This document shows positions 9,326 to 18,165 of a stretch of DNA of 64,000 nt, in pieces. The stretch covers positions 1-64,000 of the forward strand of contig CAVOTD010000074.1 of NCBI GenBank assembly GCA_963698995.1. The letters are read 5' to 3'. The notes under the pieces were generated by a model. That model was not told the DNA's origin, did no database searches, and saw nothing but the letters and a program-made list of their open reading frames with translations. The stretch's first letter is position 1. Each line of letters begins with the position of its first letter. Source of the DNA: AP-15 sp963698995. Its GTDB lineage: Bacteria > Pseudomonadota > Alphaproteobacteria > ATCC43930 > CGMCC-115725. Position numbers and translations under genes: made by a program.

Positions 9326-10666
9326 ATGAGCAACGGCTTGATCCTCATTGTGATGGGCGCGCTGTTCCTGGCGCTCGGCTATATCGGCGTGCCGGTGGCC
9401 TTCAGCCTCACTGCGGGCGTGCTGGTAGCGACGATGCTGACGCCGATCAGCCTGCCCTCGATCATCGGTCAGCTGTTCAACGGCGTCGATTCCGAGGCAT
9501 TGCTCGCGGTGCCGTTCTTCCTGCTGGTCGGTGAGCTGATGACCTCCGCCAATGTGGTGGAGCGGATGATCACGCTCTCGCAAAGCATGATCGGCCACCT
9601 TCGCGGCGGCCTCGCGCAGGTCGTGACCTTGTTCAGCATGTTCTTCTCGGGGATCTCCGGCTCCTCCTCGGCCGATGTCGCCGTGCTGTCGCGCACCTTG
9701 GCGCCCTCGATGGCGCGCGAGGGCTACGATCCCGGCTTCACCGCGGCATTGATCGCTTCGGCGTCGACCATGGCCAATCTGATCCCGCCGAGCATCATGG
9801 CGGTGGTTTACGGCGCTACCGGCAACGTCTCGATCGGCGGGCTCTTTCTCGGCGGCGTGGTGCCGGGGGTGCTGGTCGGTCTCGGCCTGATGATCTACAG
9901 CTACTTCTTTGGCCCGGTCGGCTTCATGAAAAAACGCGCCTCGTTCTTCGAGTTTGCGGGCGCGGCGTGGCACGCGTCGGTGCCGCTCGTCATCCCAATC
10001 ATCATCATGGGCGGCATCCTGACCGGCTGGTTCACTCCGACCGAGGCGGGCCTCGTCGCCGTGGTCTATATTCTCGCGGTGGCGATCCCGGTGCTCAACT
10101 GGCGCCACATCCGCGAGCTGCCGCTCGATTTCGCCAAGGCCGGTCTCCTCTATTCGATCCCGCTGATCACCGTGGCGGCGGCCTCCGCCTTCGGATGGAT
10201 GCTGGCCTATCTACGCGGGCCCGATCTGGTCTCCGACTGGATCACGACTCGCGCCGGCACCGATCCGGTCATCATCATGTTCCTGCTGGTCGGCGCCTTC
10301 GTGATCATCGGCGATTTTGTCGATGCGATCCCGGCGATCATCATCTTCATGCCGATCATCAACAAGCTGACCGAGATCGGCAATATCAATCCCGTGCATA
10401 TGGGCGTCGTCATCATCGTGACATTGGCCTTCGGGTTGATCACGCCGCCCTACGGCATCGCGCTGTTGATGGCGGCGAAGTTCGTCGACGTCAAATTCTC
10501 GGCGGCATTGGTGCGCTCATTGCCGCTCTATGCGGTGTTCTTCGCGGTCATCGCCTTCTGCATCTTCTTCCCGGACGTCGTGCTCTGGCTCCCCAAGCAC
10601 GTGCTGCCGGAATCCGTCGGCTGCTTCAAGAACCCGGCCGGCACCGGCTATATCTGCCCTGGGTGA
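9326..10666 (+). CDS. dctM: TRAP transporter large permease DctM
   Basis: A 446-residue polytopic membrane protein with about 12 helices, the ion-coupled transport subunit of the TRAP system. Family features include GVPVAFSLTAGVLVA, LLAVPFFLLVGELMTSANVVERM, FFSGISGSSSADVAVLSRTLAPSM, ANLIPPSIMAVVYGA and LTGWFTPTEAGLVAVVY. The frame is intact. The C-terminus (VGCFKNPAGTGYICPG) is typical of this subgroup. The gabD remnant C starts at the stop codon. With DctP and DctQ it would import a dicarboxylate or similar organic acid using a sodium or proton gradient. Confidence 0.92.
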   Translation: MSNGLILIVMGALFLALGYIGVPVAFSLTAGVLVATMLTPISLPSIIGQLFNGVDSEALLAVPFFLLVGELMTSANVVERMITLSQSMIGHLRGGLAQVVTLFSMFFSGISGSSSADVAVLSRTLAPSMAREGYDPGFTAALIASASTMANLIPPSIMAVVYGATGNVSIGGLFLGGVVPGVLVGLGLMIYSYFFGPVGFMKKRASFFEFAGAAWHASVPLVIPIIIMGGILTGWFTPTEAGLVAVVYILAVAIPVLNWRHIRELPLDFAKAGLLYSIPLITVAAASAFGWMLAYLRGPDLVSDWITTRAGTDPVIIMFLLVGAFVIIGDFVDAIPAIIIFMPIINKLTEIGNINPVHMGVVIIVTLAFGLITPPYGIALLMAAKFVDVKFSAALVRSLPLYAVFFAVIAFCIFFPDVVLWLPKHVLPESVGCFKNPAGTGYICPG

Positions 10667-10668
10667 TA

Positions 10669-10815
10669 GAAAGAAGGGCGCCAAGGTCGTCACCGGCGGC
10701 AAGCCGGCCGCCCAGGGCGGCACCCTCTTCGAGCCGACGGTCTTGACCAATGTGACGACCGACATGGTCATCACCAGGGAGGAGACCTTCGGCCCCGCCG
10801 CGCCGCTATACCACT
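10669..10815 (+). pseudogene. gabD: gabD remnant C (middle part)
   Basis: Encodes KKGAKVVTGGKPAAQGG, then TLFEPTVLTNVTTDMVITRE and ETFGPAAPLYHF, a central part of succinate-semialdehyde dehydrogenase, and then diverges. It matches the middle block of remnant A at protein level but differs at many bases, so A and C descend from different paralogues. It sits between the dctM stop and the GYD gene; no start, Rossmann or catalytic region is present. Bases 10,816-10,977 after it hold nothing recognisable. Confidence 0.85.
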
Positions 10816-10977
10816 TCAGGTTTAGGGATGCCGAAGGCACCGGAAACGTCATCGTCGCCGGCGCGCCTGACCCAGCGGGCTGCACCGTGACCGACATCTT
10901 GTGGTGAACGGGGGGCAAGGCGTAGGCTCCTCTCGAACCGGTTGCCAAGACACCGACGATCCGAGGGAGGTTGAGCA

Positions 10978-11304
10978 ATGTCGAAATATCTCGTTCAAGT
11001 GTCGATTAACAAAGACGGCATACGCGATGTTCTGAGCAAGGCCAAGGGAACAGGCTTGCGAGCGGCAGTGGCAAAATTCGCCGAGTTCGCCGGCGGCCGT
11101 CTCGACGCTTATTACTTTGCCTTCGGCCAGCATGACGTCGTCGCGATCATGGACCTTCCCGACAATATCTCCGCGGCTGCACTATCCGTCGCGGCCAGCG
11201 GCACCGGGGCGGTTCATGTCCAGATGACGACGCTCGTGACACCGGAAGAAATGGATCGGGCGGTCGAGAAGAGCACAACGCTCGCGGTGCCCGGACAAGC
11301 TTAG
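10978..11304 (+). CDS. GYD domain-containing protein
   Basis: A 108-residue soluble protein (MSKYLVQVSINKDGIRDVL ... VTPEEMDRAVEKS) with the GYD-domain pattern: a strand-rich start YLVQVS, the core GGRLDAYYFAFGQHDVVAIMDLPD and ATSV-like segments, ending TLVTPEEMDRA. The family is a ferredoxin-like fold of unknown role, often near metabolic genes. GAGGGAGG precedes the ATG. The downstream gap to fumC is 70 bases, so co-transcription is plausible. Confidence 0.85.
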   Translation: MSKYLVQVSINKDGIRDVLSKAKGTGLRAAVAKFAEFAGGRLDAYYFAFGQHDVVAIMDLPDNISAAALSVAASGTGAVHVQMTTLVTPEEMDRAVEKSTTLAVPGQA

Positions 11305-11374
11305 CGCGCCACGGGTCTGTCCGGGGGAAACCGGTCAAGACCGATGTCGGCTTAAACAACTGGAGAGAGCGGCG

Positions 11375-12835
11375 ATGGCAGAGGCCGAGACAAACCATCC
11401 GACGATAAAGGATCTGCCAATCGGCCTTGACGCGAAGGGCAAGCGTCAGGAATTCGACAGCATGGGCAAAGTCGACGTGCCGGCCGACAGATACTGGGGC
11501 GCGCAGACCCAGCGCTCGCTTCATCATTTCTCGATCGGCAATGACCGCATGCCAAAGGCGGTCTATCACGCCTATGGCTACGTGAAGAAGGCGTGCGCGC
11601 TGGTCAACCAGGCCGCCGGCCGGCTGCCCGAGCACAAGGCCCGGGCGATCATCCGCGCCGCCGAAGAGACGATTGCCGGCAAGCTCGACGAACATTTCCC
11701 GCTCTATGTCTGGCAGACGGGCTCGGGTACCCAGTCGAACATGAACGTCAACGAGGTGCTTGCCAATCGCGCGATCCAGCTATTGGGCGGCGAGCTCGGC
11801 AGTCAGCACCCGGTCGGCCCGAATGACGACGTCAATATGGGGCAGTCATCCAACGACAGCTTCCCGACCGCGATGCATATCGCCGCGGTGGCAGTGCTCG
11901 ACGATCGGCTGATCCCCGAGCTCGACAAGCTCGCCAAGGTGATCGAGCAGAAGGCAAAAAACTGGATGGACGTGGTGAAGATCGGCCGCACTCATCTCGA
12001 GGATGCCGTCCCCTTGAGCGTCGGCCAGGAGTGGTCGGGCTGGGCGGCGCAGATCCGCGCCTGTATCGCAGAGGTAGAGCACTCGCGCGAGGGGCTGTAC
12101 GAGCTGGCGCTCGGCGGCACCGCCGTCGGCACTGGCCTGAATGCACCAAAGGGTTTCTCGCAAGACGTCGCCGCCAAGATCGCCGAACTGACCGGTAAAC
12201 CTTTTGTAACGGCGCCCAACAAGTTCATGGCGCAGGGGTCGCTCGACGCGATGGTGCGGGCCAGCGCGGCGCTGCGCGGGGTGGCGGTGGCGCTGATGAA
12301 GATCGCCAACGACATGCGCTGGCTCGCTTCGGGTCCGCGCTGCGGCTTTGCCGAGCTCAAGCTGCCCGACAACGAGCCGGGATCCTCGATCATGCCCGGC
12401 AAGGTCAACCCGACCCAGTGCGAGGCGATCGTAATGATCGCGATCCAGGTAATCGGCGACGACACCGCGACCGCGTTTGCCGGCAGCCAAGGCAACTTTG
12501 AGCTGAACGCGATGCGCCCGATCATCATCAACAACTTTCTGCATTCGGCTACGATCCTCGCCGACGGCTGCGAAAAGTTCCGTACCTTCTCGGTCGAGGG
12601 CACCGAGCTCAACCGCGACAAGATCGACGGCTATGTCAAGAACTCGCTGATGCTGGTGACCGCGCTGTCGCCGGTGATCGGTTATCAGAATGCCGCGCAC
12701 ATCGCCGAGCAGGCTGCCGCCGACGGTTCGACCCTCAAAGAGGCCGCGCTGAGGTCGGGAAAAGTCAGCGCGGAGGAGTATGACAAGGTGATCGTTCCCA
12801 AGGACATGATCGGCAAAGGTGTCGGCGGAGCCTAA
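11375..12835 (+). CDS. fumC: Class II fumarate hydratase
   Basis: Interconverts fumarate and L-malate in the TCA cycle. The intact 486-residue protein has all class II marks: VPADRYWGAQTQRS near the start, QTGSGTQSNMNVNEVLANRA, the HPNDDVN-equivalent VGPNDDVNMGQSSNDSFPTA, GRTHLEDAVPLSVGQE with the active-site histidine, and the superfamily signature GSSIMPGKVNPTQ around residues 335-347. It has an extra ~20 residues at the N-terminus (MAEAETNHPTIKDLPIG) compared with E. coli FumC. It is followed at 62 bases by a cupin gene and then mqo, so fumarate can be converted to malate and on to oxaloacetate. Confidence 0.97.
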   Translation: MAEAETNHPTIKDLPIGLDAKGKRQEFDSMGKVDVPADRYWGAQTQRSLHHFSIGNDRMPKAVYHAYGYVKKACALVNQAAGRLPEHKARAIIRAAEETIAGKLDEHFPLYVWQTGSGTQSNMNVNEVLANRAIQLLGGELGSQHPVGPNDDVNMGQSSNDSFPTAMHIAAVAVLDDRLIPELDKLAKVIEQKAKNWMDVVKIGRTHLEDAVPLSVGQEWSGWAAQIRACIAEVEHSREGLYELALGGTAVGTGLNAPKGFSQDVAAKIAELTGKPFVTAPNKFMAQGSLDAMVRASAALRGVAVALMKIANDMRWLASGPRCGFAELKLPDNEPGSSIMPGKVNPTQCEAIVMIAIQVIGDDTATAFAGSQGNFELNAMRPIIINNFLHSATILADGCEKFRTFSVEGTELNRDKIDGYVKNSLMLVTALSPVIGYQNAAHIAEQAAADGSTLKEAALRSGKVSAEEYDKVIVPKDMIGKGVGGA

Positions 12836-12897
12836 CGGGATTCACCTTCCTGCGGCCTCGTGACGGCGTTTGCCGGACCAGAACAAGGAGGCTCTCA

Positions 12898-13302
12898 ATG
12901 ATACGCTGTATCCGGCTGTGGACCGGCGCCGACGGCAACTCGTATTTCGAGGAAGGTGTCATTGACCTTCCAAAGGGCGAACGCGGTGACATTCTCAGCG
13001 GCACCGTCGGCGTCGTCAGCATCTCGTTCCGCGAGACCAGGGCCGGAGGCGCCTTCGAATGGCACGACGCGCCGGCCCGCCAGTTCGTCATCACACTGAG
13101 CGGCACGCTCGACTTCCAGACGCGCACCGGCGGGCACTTCATGCTGCACCCGGGCGACATCCTCCTTGCCGAAGACACCGCAGGAACCGGGCACAGCTGG
13201 AAGCTTGTCGACAAGAATCCGTGGCGCCGGGCCTACGTGATCCTTGGCCCGGGCGTCGAGGCGCCGTTCGTCGCCAACTCGCCCAGCTCGTCGCCAAGCT
13301 GA
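12898..13302 (+). CDS. Cupin domain protein
   Basis: A 134-residue single-domain cupin. Motif 1 is GGAFEWHDAPARQFVITLSG and motif 2 is FMLHPGDILLAEDTAGTGHSW, giving candidate metal ligands in the beta-barrel. It resembles small cupins of unknown function found next to metabolic enzymes. AAGGAGG lies seven bases before the ATG, and mqo follows after 18 bases, so the two are almost certainly co-transcribed. A role in malate metabolism is only inferred from position. Confidence 0.8.
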   Translation: MIRCIRLWTGADGNSYFEEGVIDLPKGERGDILSGTVGVVSISFRETRAGGAFEWHDAPARQFVITLSGTLDFQTRTGGHFMLHPGDILLAEDTAGTGHSWKLVDKNPWRRAYVILGPGVEAPFVANSPSSSPS

Positions 13303-13320
13303 CCAATAGGGAGGCGCTTC

Positions 13321-14820
13321 ATGATCCAGACCCAAGACCCCGGCACACTCGACGTCGTCCTGATCGGCGCCGGCATCATGAGCGCCACCTTCGGCACCGT
13401 GCTCAAGGAGCTCGATCCCTCGCTCAGCATCACCGTATTCGAGACGCTCGAGGATTGCGGGCAGGAGAGCTCGCAGGCCTGGAACAATGCGGGTACCGGC
13501 CACGCGGCTAATTGCGAGCTGAACTACACGCCTCAGCGCCCAGACGGGAGCGTCGACATCTCCGAAGCGCTCAAGGTCAACACCGAGTTCGATCTGTCGC
13601 GTCAGCTATGGTCCTACCTGATCCGCAAAGGCGCGATCCCGGACCCGCGCGCTTTCATCCATCCCTGCCCGCATATGAGCTTCGTGTGGGGGAAGGACAA
13701 TGTCGCCTTCTTGCGCAAGCGCTTCGAGGAGATGTCCGCGAGCCACTGCTACTACGGAATGGAGTACGCCGAGGACCGAGCCAAGATCGCCGAATGGGCT
13801 CCGCTGATCATGGACGGCCGCGGGGACGAGGAGCCGTTCGCGGCGACACGCATCATCACGGGTACGGATGTCGACTACGGCGCGTTGACTCACTTGCTGG
13901 TAAAGCATCTTTCCGCCCAGCCCGGCGTTTCAGTGCGTTACAAGCATCGCGTCGTGGATCTGGACCGTGAGGACAACGGCGCTTGGCGGGTGGGTATCGA
14001 GGACGTCGACACGCTGGAGCGCCACGCAGTGGCGTCCAAATTCGTCTTCATCGGCGCGGGTGGGGGTGCCATCGAGCTGCTCCAGAAGTCGCGCATCCCC
14101 GAAGGCCATGGCTATGGCGGCTTCCCGGTCAGCGGGATCTGGCTGCGGTGCGACGAGGGCGCAGTAAGCGACCGCCATCACGCCAAGGTCTACGGCAAGG
14201 CCGCACAGGGATCGCCACCAATGTCGGTGCCGCACCTCGACACCCGCATCATCGAAGGCAAGAAGTCATTGCTGTTCGGACCGTATGCCGGCTTCTCCAG
14301 CAAGTTCCTGAAGCACGGTTCGCTGACCGACCTTTTCGAGTCAATTAGGCCCGGCAACATCCTGCCGCTGCTGGCAGTGGCGCGAGACAATATCGCGCTG
14401 ACCGAATATCTGATTGGTCAGGTCCTCCAAAGCTCGGCACACCAGTTCGCGACCCTTCGCCAATTCTTTCCCAAGGCCGCGCGAAACGACTGGCGCGAAG
14501 CGGTCGCAGGGCAGCGCGTCCAGATCATCAAGCCCGACCAACAGAGGGGCGGCGTGCTGGAGTTCGGCACCGAACTGGTCGCAGCCGAGGACAAATCTCT
14601 TGTCGCCTTGCTCGGCGCCTCGCCGGGCGCGTCCACCGCAGCCTTCATCGCTGTCGGCGTGCTCGAAAAGTGCTTCGCGAGCGAACTCACCGAGAGCGGC
14701 TGGCTCCCTAAGCTAAAGGAGATCATTCCGACATACGGGATCGATCTCGCTCAGGATGCAGACGCCTGCCGCAAGACCCGCGCAGATACTGCGGCCATCT
14801 TGAAGGTTGAGAATATCTGA
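13321..14820 (+). CDS. mqo: Malate:quinone oxidoreductase
   Basis: Membrane-associated FAD enzyme that oxidises malate to oxaloacetate and passes electrons to quinone. The 499-residue protein is intact, with the FAD-binding start DVVLIGAGIMSATFGTVLKE, the family segments QSSQAWNNAGTGHAANCELNYTP-like (here ESSQAWNNAGTGHAANCELN) and GGGAIELLQKSRIPEGHGYGG, and SPGASTAAFIAVGVLEKCF near the end. AGGGAGG precedes the ATG. With fumC and the upstream TRAP transporter it forms a coherent route for imported fumarate or malate. The stop is followed within ten bases by gabD remnant D. Confidence 0.96.
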   Translation: MIQTQDPGTLDVVLIGAGIMSATFGTVLKELDPSLSITVFETLEDCGQESSQAWNNAGTGHAANCELNYTPQRPDGSVDISEALKVNTEFDLSRQLWSYLIRKGAIPDPRAFIHPCPHMSFVWGKDNVAFLRKRFEEMSASHCYYGMEYAEDRAKIAEWAPLIMDGRGDEEPFAATRIITGTDVDYGALTHLLVKHLSAQPGVSVRYKHRVVDLDREDNGAWRVGIEDVDTLERHAVASKFVFIGAGGGAIELLQKSRIPEGHGYGGFPVSGIWLRCDEGAVSDRHHAKVYGKAAQGSPPMSVPHLDTRIIEGKKSLLFGPYAGFSSKFLKHGSLTDLFESIRPGNILPLLAVARDNIALTEYLIGQVLQSSAHQFATLRQFFPKAARNDWREAVAGQRVQIIKPDQQRGGVLEFGTELVAAEDKSLVALLGASPGASTAAFIAVGVLEKCFASELTESGWLPKLKEIIPTYGIDLAQDADACRKTRADTAAILKVENI

Positions 14821-14829
14821 TTCGGACCC

Positions 14830-14954
14830 CATCGGCATCAACGAGAGCATCATCATCTCGACCGAGGTCGCCCCGTTCGGTGGGATGGAAAGCGGCATCA
14901 GCCGCGTCTGGCGGATCACTGGCGCTCGAAATACGGCATTGCGGGAATTCCTGA
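14830..14954 (+). pseudogene. gabD: gabD remnant D (C-terminal end)
   Basis: Encodes IGINESIIISTEVAPFGGME and SGIS, then, after an extra ~20 bases shared with remnant B, a worn copy of the enzyme end (KYGIEEFL became NTALREFL). It is more degraded than B: one codon is lost in GGMKESG, and the palindrome TCGAGGAATTCCTCGA is reduced to a GGAATTCC core. It lies directly after the mqo stop. Confidence 0.8.
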
Positions 14955-15030
14955 CGAGACAAAATCGCCTCGCCACGAGGAGCGCCAACCTCGCCGCCAT
15001 CGATCTGGGCCACGGCGGGACCACGGATGA

Positions 15031-16929
15031 TCATCGCCGAACAGCACCCCACTCGTCGACCGGCCGCGCGAGAATCCCTGACAGATCCAGCGATGCGCAC
15101 GCCGCCTCGTCGGGCGAGAGGATTACTGTCAATCGAAGCGGCGCTTCCGCCTCCACTTGTCCGAGGTCGATGGTGACCTTGCTGACGCCTTGATTGGGGC
15201 TTTGTCCCGCGGGGCCGCTCGGTGTCGCGGCAGCAGCAGCAAAAACCCGACCTTCGGGTTCGACGATACGCATAAACAATCTCGCCGGTTCGGCTCCCGC
15301 AGCGCTCTCAACCAGCGTGACCGACCCGCCGCGTGGCTCGATCATTGCGGTCGTGTGCATTTGCCAAACGACGCTTGCGAGCGGCCGGCCCGCCGTGATT
15401 TCGTCGACGATGACAACGTGACGCCCGTCGATCAGGGCGAACCCGCGCCTACTGCGGGTGCAGCCCGGATACGCCAGCGTCATATCAAGGACGACGCGGG
15501 ACAAGCCGGGCTCGAACTCTGCACAGACGATGAAAGCGCGACCGGTTGGCGGCTGGCTCTGCCCGTCGATGACGATGGTGTTGTGGCCGAGCGTACTCGT
15601 CCGGTAGTACCGCGAGCGCGCCTCGGGATTGAAATAGTCGGGCAGATGGTAGTTGTCGGGACCGAGATCGACCGCCCAGCGCACGCCGTCGGCATCGAGC
15701 ACGAAGCTGCCGAGATCGTAGTGCGCGTGGCGACAGGCATCGTTAGTGCCGCCCTTGATGCCGAGATAAGTCGCCATGGGGTTATTCCAGTCGCCGCGCA
15801 GCATGGCGACATCGATGCCGAGGAACCCATGGCCCCTCCGCGGATGATCCGATGACGCCCGACGAGCGTCCGGATCGAACCACAACAAATCCATTGGATG
15901 CGCTTTGCCCGGATGCGCCTTGCCGCGCTGCCTCTCGATCCAAGCATCGACCGGATGGTGGTAGCGCTTCGCAAACCAGAACAGCCAATAGCCGCCGCTG
16001 TGCTCCTCTTCGCTGTCGGCGAAATTGAACAGCTTCCCCGAGGGGCCGGCCGCGTGCAGGCGGAACAGGCCGGTATTGCCAAACCCCGGCGAATCGCCGA
16101 GGCCGAGATCGTCGCCAAGCGCAGTCGTCAGGCTGTCGACGAGATAGACGGCATATTGCGTGCCGTAATGCCAGTAACCCGGACCTTCGGCCCAACCGCC
16201 GTCCGGCCGGTAGGCCTCGAAGCCGAGGGATATCGACCGGCGGCAGAGATCGAAAATCTGACCGGCAGCTGACCAGTCCATCTCGGCCACCGACAAGGCG
16301 GCAATCATCAGCGCGCCGTTGCAGACCAGGTTCCAATTCGTCCGCTGCGTCGTCCAGCGCGCCGGAGGATCCGCCGCGAATTCATCAAACCCGAGCCGCA
16401 CGCCGTTGGTCAGAATGGCGCTGGCGACCGCCCGCCGATCGATATCCGAGAGGGCGTCGAAGAACCAGTCGTAACCGATCGCTGCGCCGAACATCGTCTC
16501 GGCGGTTACGAGAAATTCGTCGCCCTGCCAATCGGGAAAGGCGCACATCGCCAGGAGTTCCTTTATGGCACGGTCGCGGTAGCGCTCGTCGCCCGTTGCA
16601 AACCAAACGATGCCCAACGTCTGAATCCGCAGAACGAAGCACCGCGCGATATCAAGCGTCGTGGCCGACGCACCGCCAATTGGAACGCGCTGCAGCGGCT
16701 GTGACAGCGGCGGACTGGGGACCTCTGTCTGGTCGTGTAACTGTATTGGGCTGAGGGGTGCTAGGGTCAATAGATGGTCGGCTTGTTCGACCACCTTGCC
16801 CCGCCATTCCGCGGTTCGATGGTCCTTTAGCACTGCTTGCATGCGGGCAATCAGGGCCGGAGTCGCCATCAGGCGCGGCCGCTCGGCAACCAGTGTGCTG
16901 AGGGGGCCGCGATTCGACCAAGCCGTCAT
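15031..16929 (-). CDS. Heparinase II/III family polysaccharide lyase-like protein
   Basis: An intact 632-residue protein with the two-part architecture of heparinase II/III and alginate lyases: an alpha-helical toroid (residues ~20-340, including RTNWNLVCNGALMIAALSVAE and WAEGPGYWHYGTQYAVYLVDS) and a C-terminal beta-sandwich beginning near FLGIDVAMLRGDWNNPMATY. Conserved candidates for catalysis lie in GGWAEGPGYWHYG and ACRHAHYDLGSFVLDADGVRW. No clear signal peptide is seen, so the location is uncertain. It would cleave uronic-acid-containing glycans by beta-elimination. The sulfatases and FGE on the same strand make a sulfated glycan substrate attractive but unproven. Confidence 0.8.
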   Translation of the reverse strand: MTAWSNRGPLSTLVAERPRLMATPALIARMQAVLKDHRTAEWRGKVVEQADHLLTLAPLSPIQLHDQTEVPSPPLSQPLQRVPIGGASATTLDIARCFVLRIQTLGIVWFATGDERYRDRAIKELLAMCAFPDWQGDEFLVTAETMFGAAIGYDWFFDALSDIDRRAVASAILTNGVRLGFDEFAADPPARWTTQRTNWNLVCNGALMIAALSVAEMDWSAAGQIFDLCRRSISLGFEAYRPDGGWAEGPGYWHYGTQYAVYLVDSLTTALGDDLGLGDSPGFGNTGLFRLHAAGPSGKLFNFADSEEEHSGGYWLFWFAKRYHHPVDAWIERQRGKAHPGKAHPMDLLWFDPDARRASSDHPRRGHGFLGIDVAMLRGDWNNPMATYLGIKGGTNDACRHAHYDLGSFVLDADGVRWAVDLGPDNYHLPDYFNPEARSRYYRTSTLGHNTIVIDGQSQPPTGRAFIVCAEFEPGLSRVVLDMTLAYPGCTRSRRGFALIDGRHVVIVDEITAGRPLASVVWQMHTTAMIEPRGGSVTLVESAAGAEPARLFMRIVEPEGRVFAAAAATPSGPAGQSPNQGVSKVTIDLGQVEAEAPLRLTVILSPDEAACASLDLSGILARPVDEWGAVRR

Positions 16930-17320
16930 TTCCCTAGGGCCCTTCCCTTCTGCCCTTATGAGCTCTCAGTGCGTCGCCATATGCGGGTCCATTTCGCTGA
17001 AGATCTGTGAGCCACTTCACATAACGAGCAATTTGCCTCGCAGGTGGGGCGGGATGCGCAGATCGCTTCCGCTCTCTACAGGCAGCCCCCGTGCCATCGG
17101 GAGCGTCGACGGCGCATGCTGCTGCCAAACGGCCAACGGATGCTTCTCGAGGTAAGCCCTCACCCACCCAGCCCTGCGGGCTGGGTCGCCCCGCTCGCGC
17201 AGTGCAGGACAGGGTTTAAAGCAGTGCATCTTGCAGCCCCTCGCCGGCACCGCGGGAGAGGGTGCCGAGGGCAGCGAGGCGGGTGAGGGTGTTCCGGTAA
17301 CAAGTGTTAGATTCGCATCA
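16930..17320. other. Intergenic stretch with a REP-like hairpin
   Basis: No convincing gene. Bases 17,166-17,186 form a perfect hairpin (ACCCAGCCC, loop TGC, GGGCTGGGT) inside a longer CCCTCACCC...GGGTGAGGG type element reaching to about 17,290. There is no T-run, so it looks more like a dispersed intergenic element than a terminator. Confidence 0.5.
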
Positions 17321-18148
17321 CTAAAATCGAAACGTGCCGGCAAGCATCGGGCCTTTCATGTGGACGTTGAAGCCCAGATTGCTGTCGCTGGCCTGATAGT
17401 TAAAGTTGAGGCTGCGATATCCGAGATGAAGGTTGATCGACGAATTGAGGACATAGTCGATCGTGCCGATTACCTGCCAATCGCTATGCGCACCGACGCC
17501 GAACCCGCCGACATCGCCATAGGCTGTCAGGCCAAACCCGTTGCCAAAATCGTAGTGATAGCGTCCGCCGATCAGAGGATCGCCCCAGCCTGCGCTGCGG
17601 GTGACGCTCTGCCCAGCAAGCAGGCCGGGGTTGAGAGACAGATCGGCGGAGAACCCCCAAGCGCGAAAGCCGAGGCCGGCATCGGCGAACTGGGTCGGCT
17701 GGTCGAGCAGGCGGTAAAGCACAACGCCGGTGCCCATATTGGCCTTCAGTGCCGCGTTGCCGCCCTGGAAAAACACATTGCGCGTGGTGATGTTGGTGCT
17801 GACCGGGACGTGCAGCACGTCGCCGAGAAACCCGAGCGGCCCTTGACGGACCTCGAATGCTCCCATGAAGGGCGCCCCGTTGAGGTCACCCAGCAACTGA
17901 AACGGTCCTACGCTCGAATTGACCTCGGGCACCCGCTGCAATGGCGTCTTGGTCGTGGCGTCGATACCCGCGAGCCAGAGGTAGGGCATCACAAAGAACT
18001 GCATTCCGTACGGCCCGGTGGCCTCTTGCGCACAGGCCGAGGGTGGTCCGGCCGCGATCACAGCGAGCGTGACGGCAAGGCTGGTGAGCGCCGAGAGGAT
18101 GAAGTTGCGCAATTGTCTGCAAGGGATGTCTGGCACGTCACCCATCAT
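17321..18148 (-). CDS. Outer-membrane beta-barrel-like protein
   Basis: A secreted protein of ~275 residues. The signal peptide contains FILSALTSLAVTLAVIAAG and ends at SACAQEA. The mature part alternates polar and hydrophobic residues in strand-like blocks (MQFFVMPYLWLAGIDATT, PLIGGRYHYDFGNGFGLTAYGD, SINLHLGYRSLNFNYQ) and ends GTFRF, the C-terminal phenylalanine typical of barrel proteins. I chose ATG 18,148 over 18,178 because GAGG lies before it and it clears the upstream stop. Located 17 bases after the DUF3313 gene, likely the same transcript. Its cargo is unknown. Confidence 0.7.
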   Translation of the reverse strand: MMGDVPDIPCRQLRNFILSALTSLAVTLAVIAAGPPSACAQEATGPYGMQFFVMPYLWLAGIDATTKTPLQRVPEVNSSVGPFQLLGDLNGAPFMGAFEVRQGPLGFLGDVLHVPVSTNITTRNVFFQGGNAALKANMGTGVVLYRLLDQPTQFADAGLGFRAWGFSADLSLNPGLLAGQSVTRSAGWGDPLIGGRYHYDFGNGFGLTAYGDVGGFGVGAHSDWQVIGTIDYVLNSSINLHLGYRSLNFNYQASDSNLGFNVHMKGPMLAGTFRF

Positions 18149-18165
18149 CGCCGCCCTCGACTGGT

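Noticed and set aside
17321..17343. Continuation of a minus-strand frame through 16,934-17,343 as a gene
   Set aside because: The frames overlap a GC-rich intergenic repeat and show no family resemblance.
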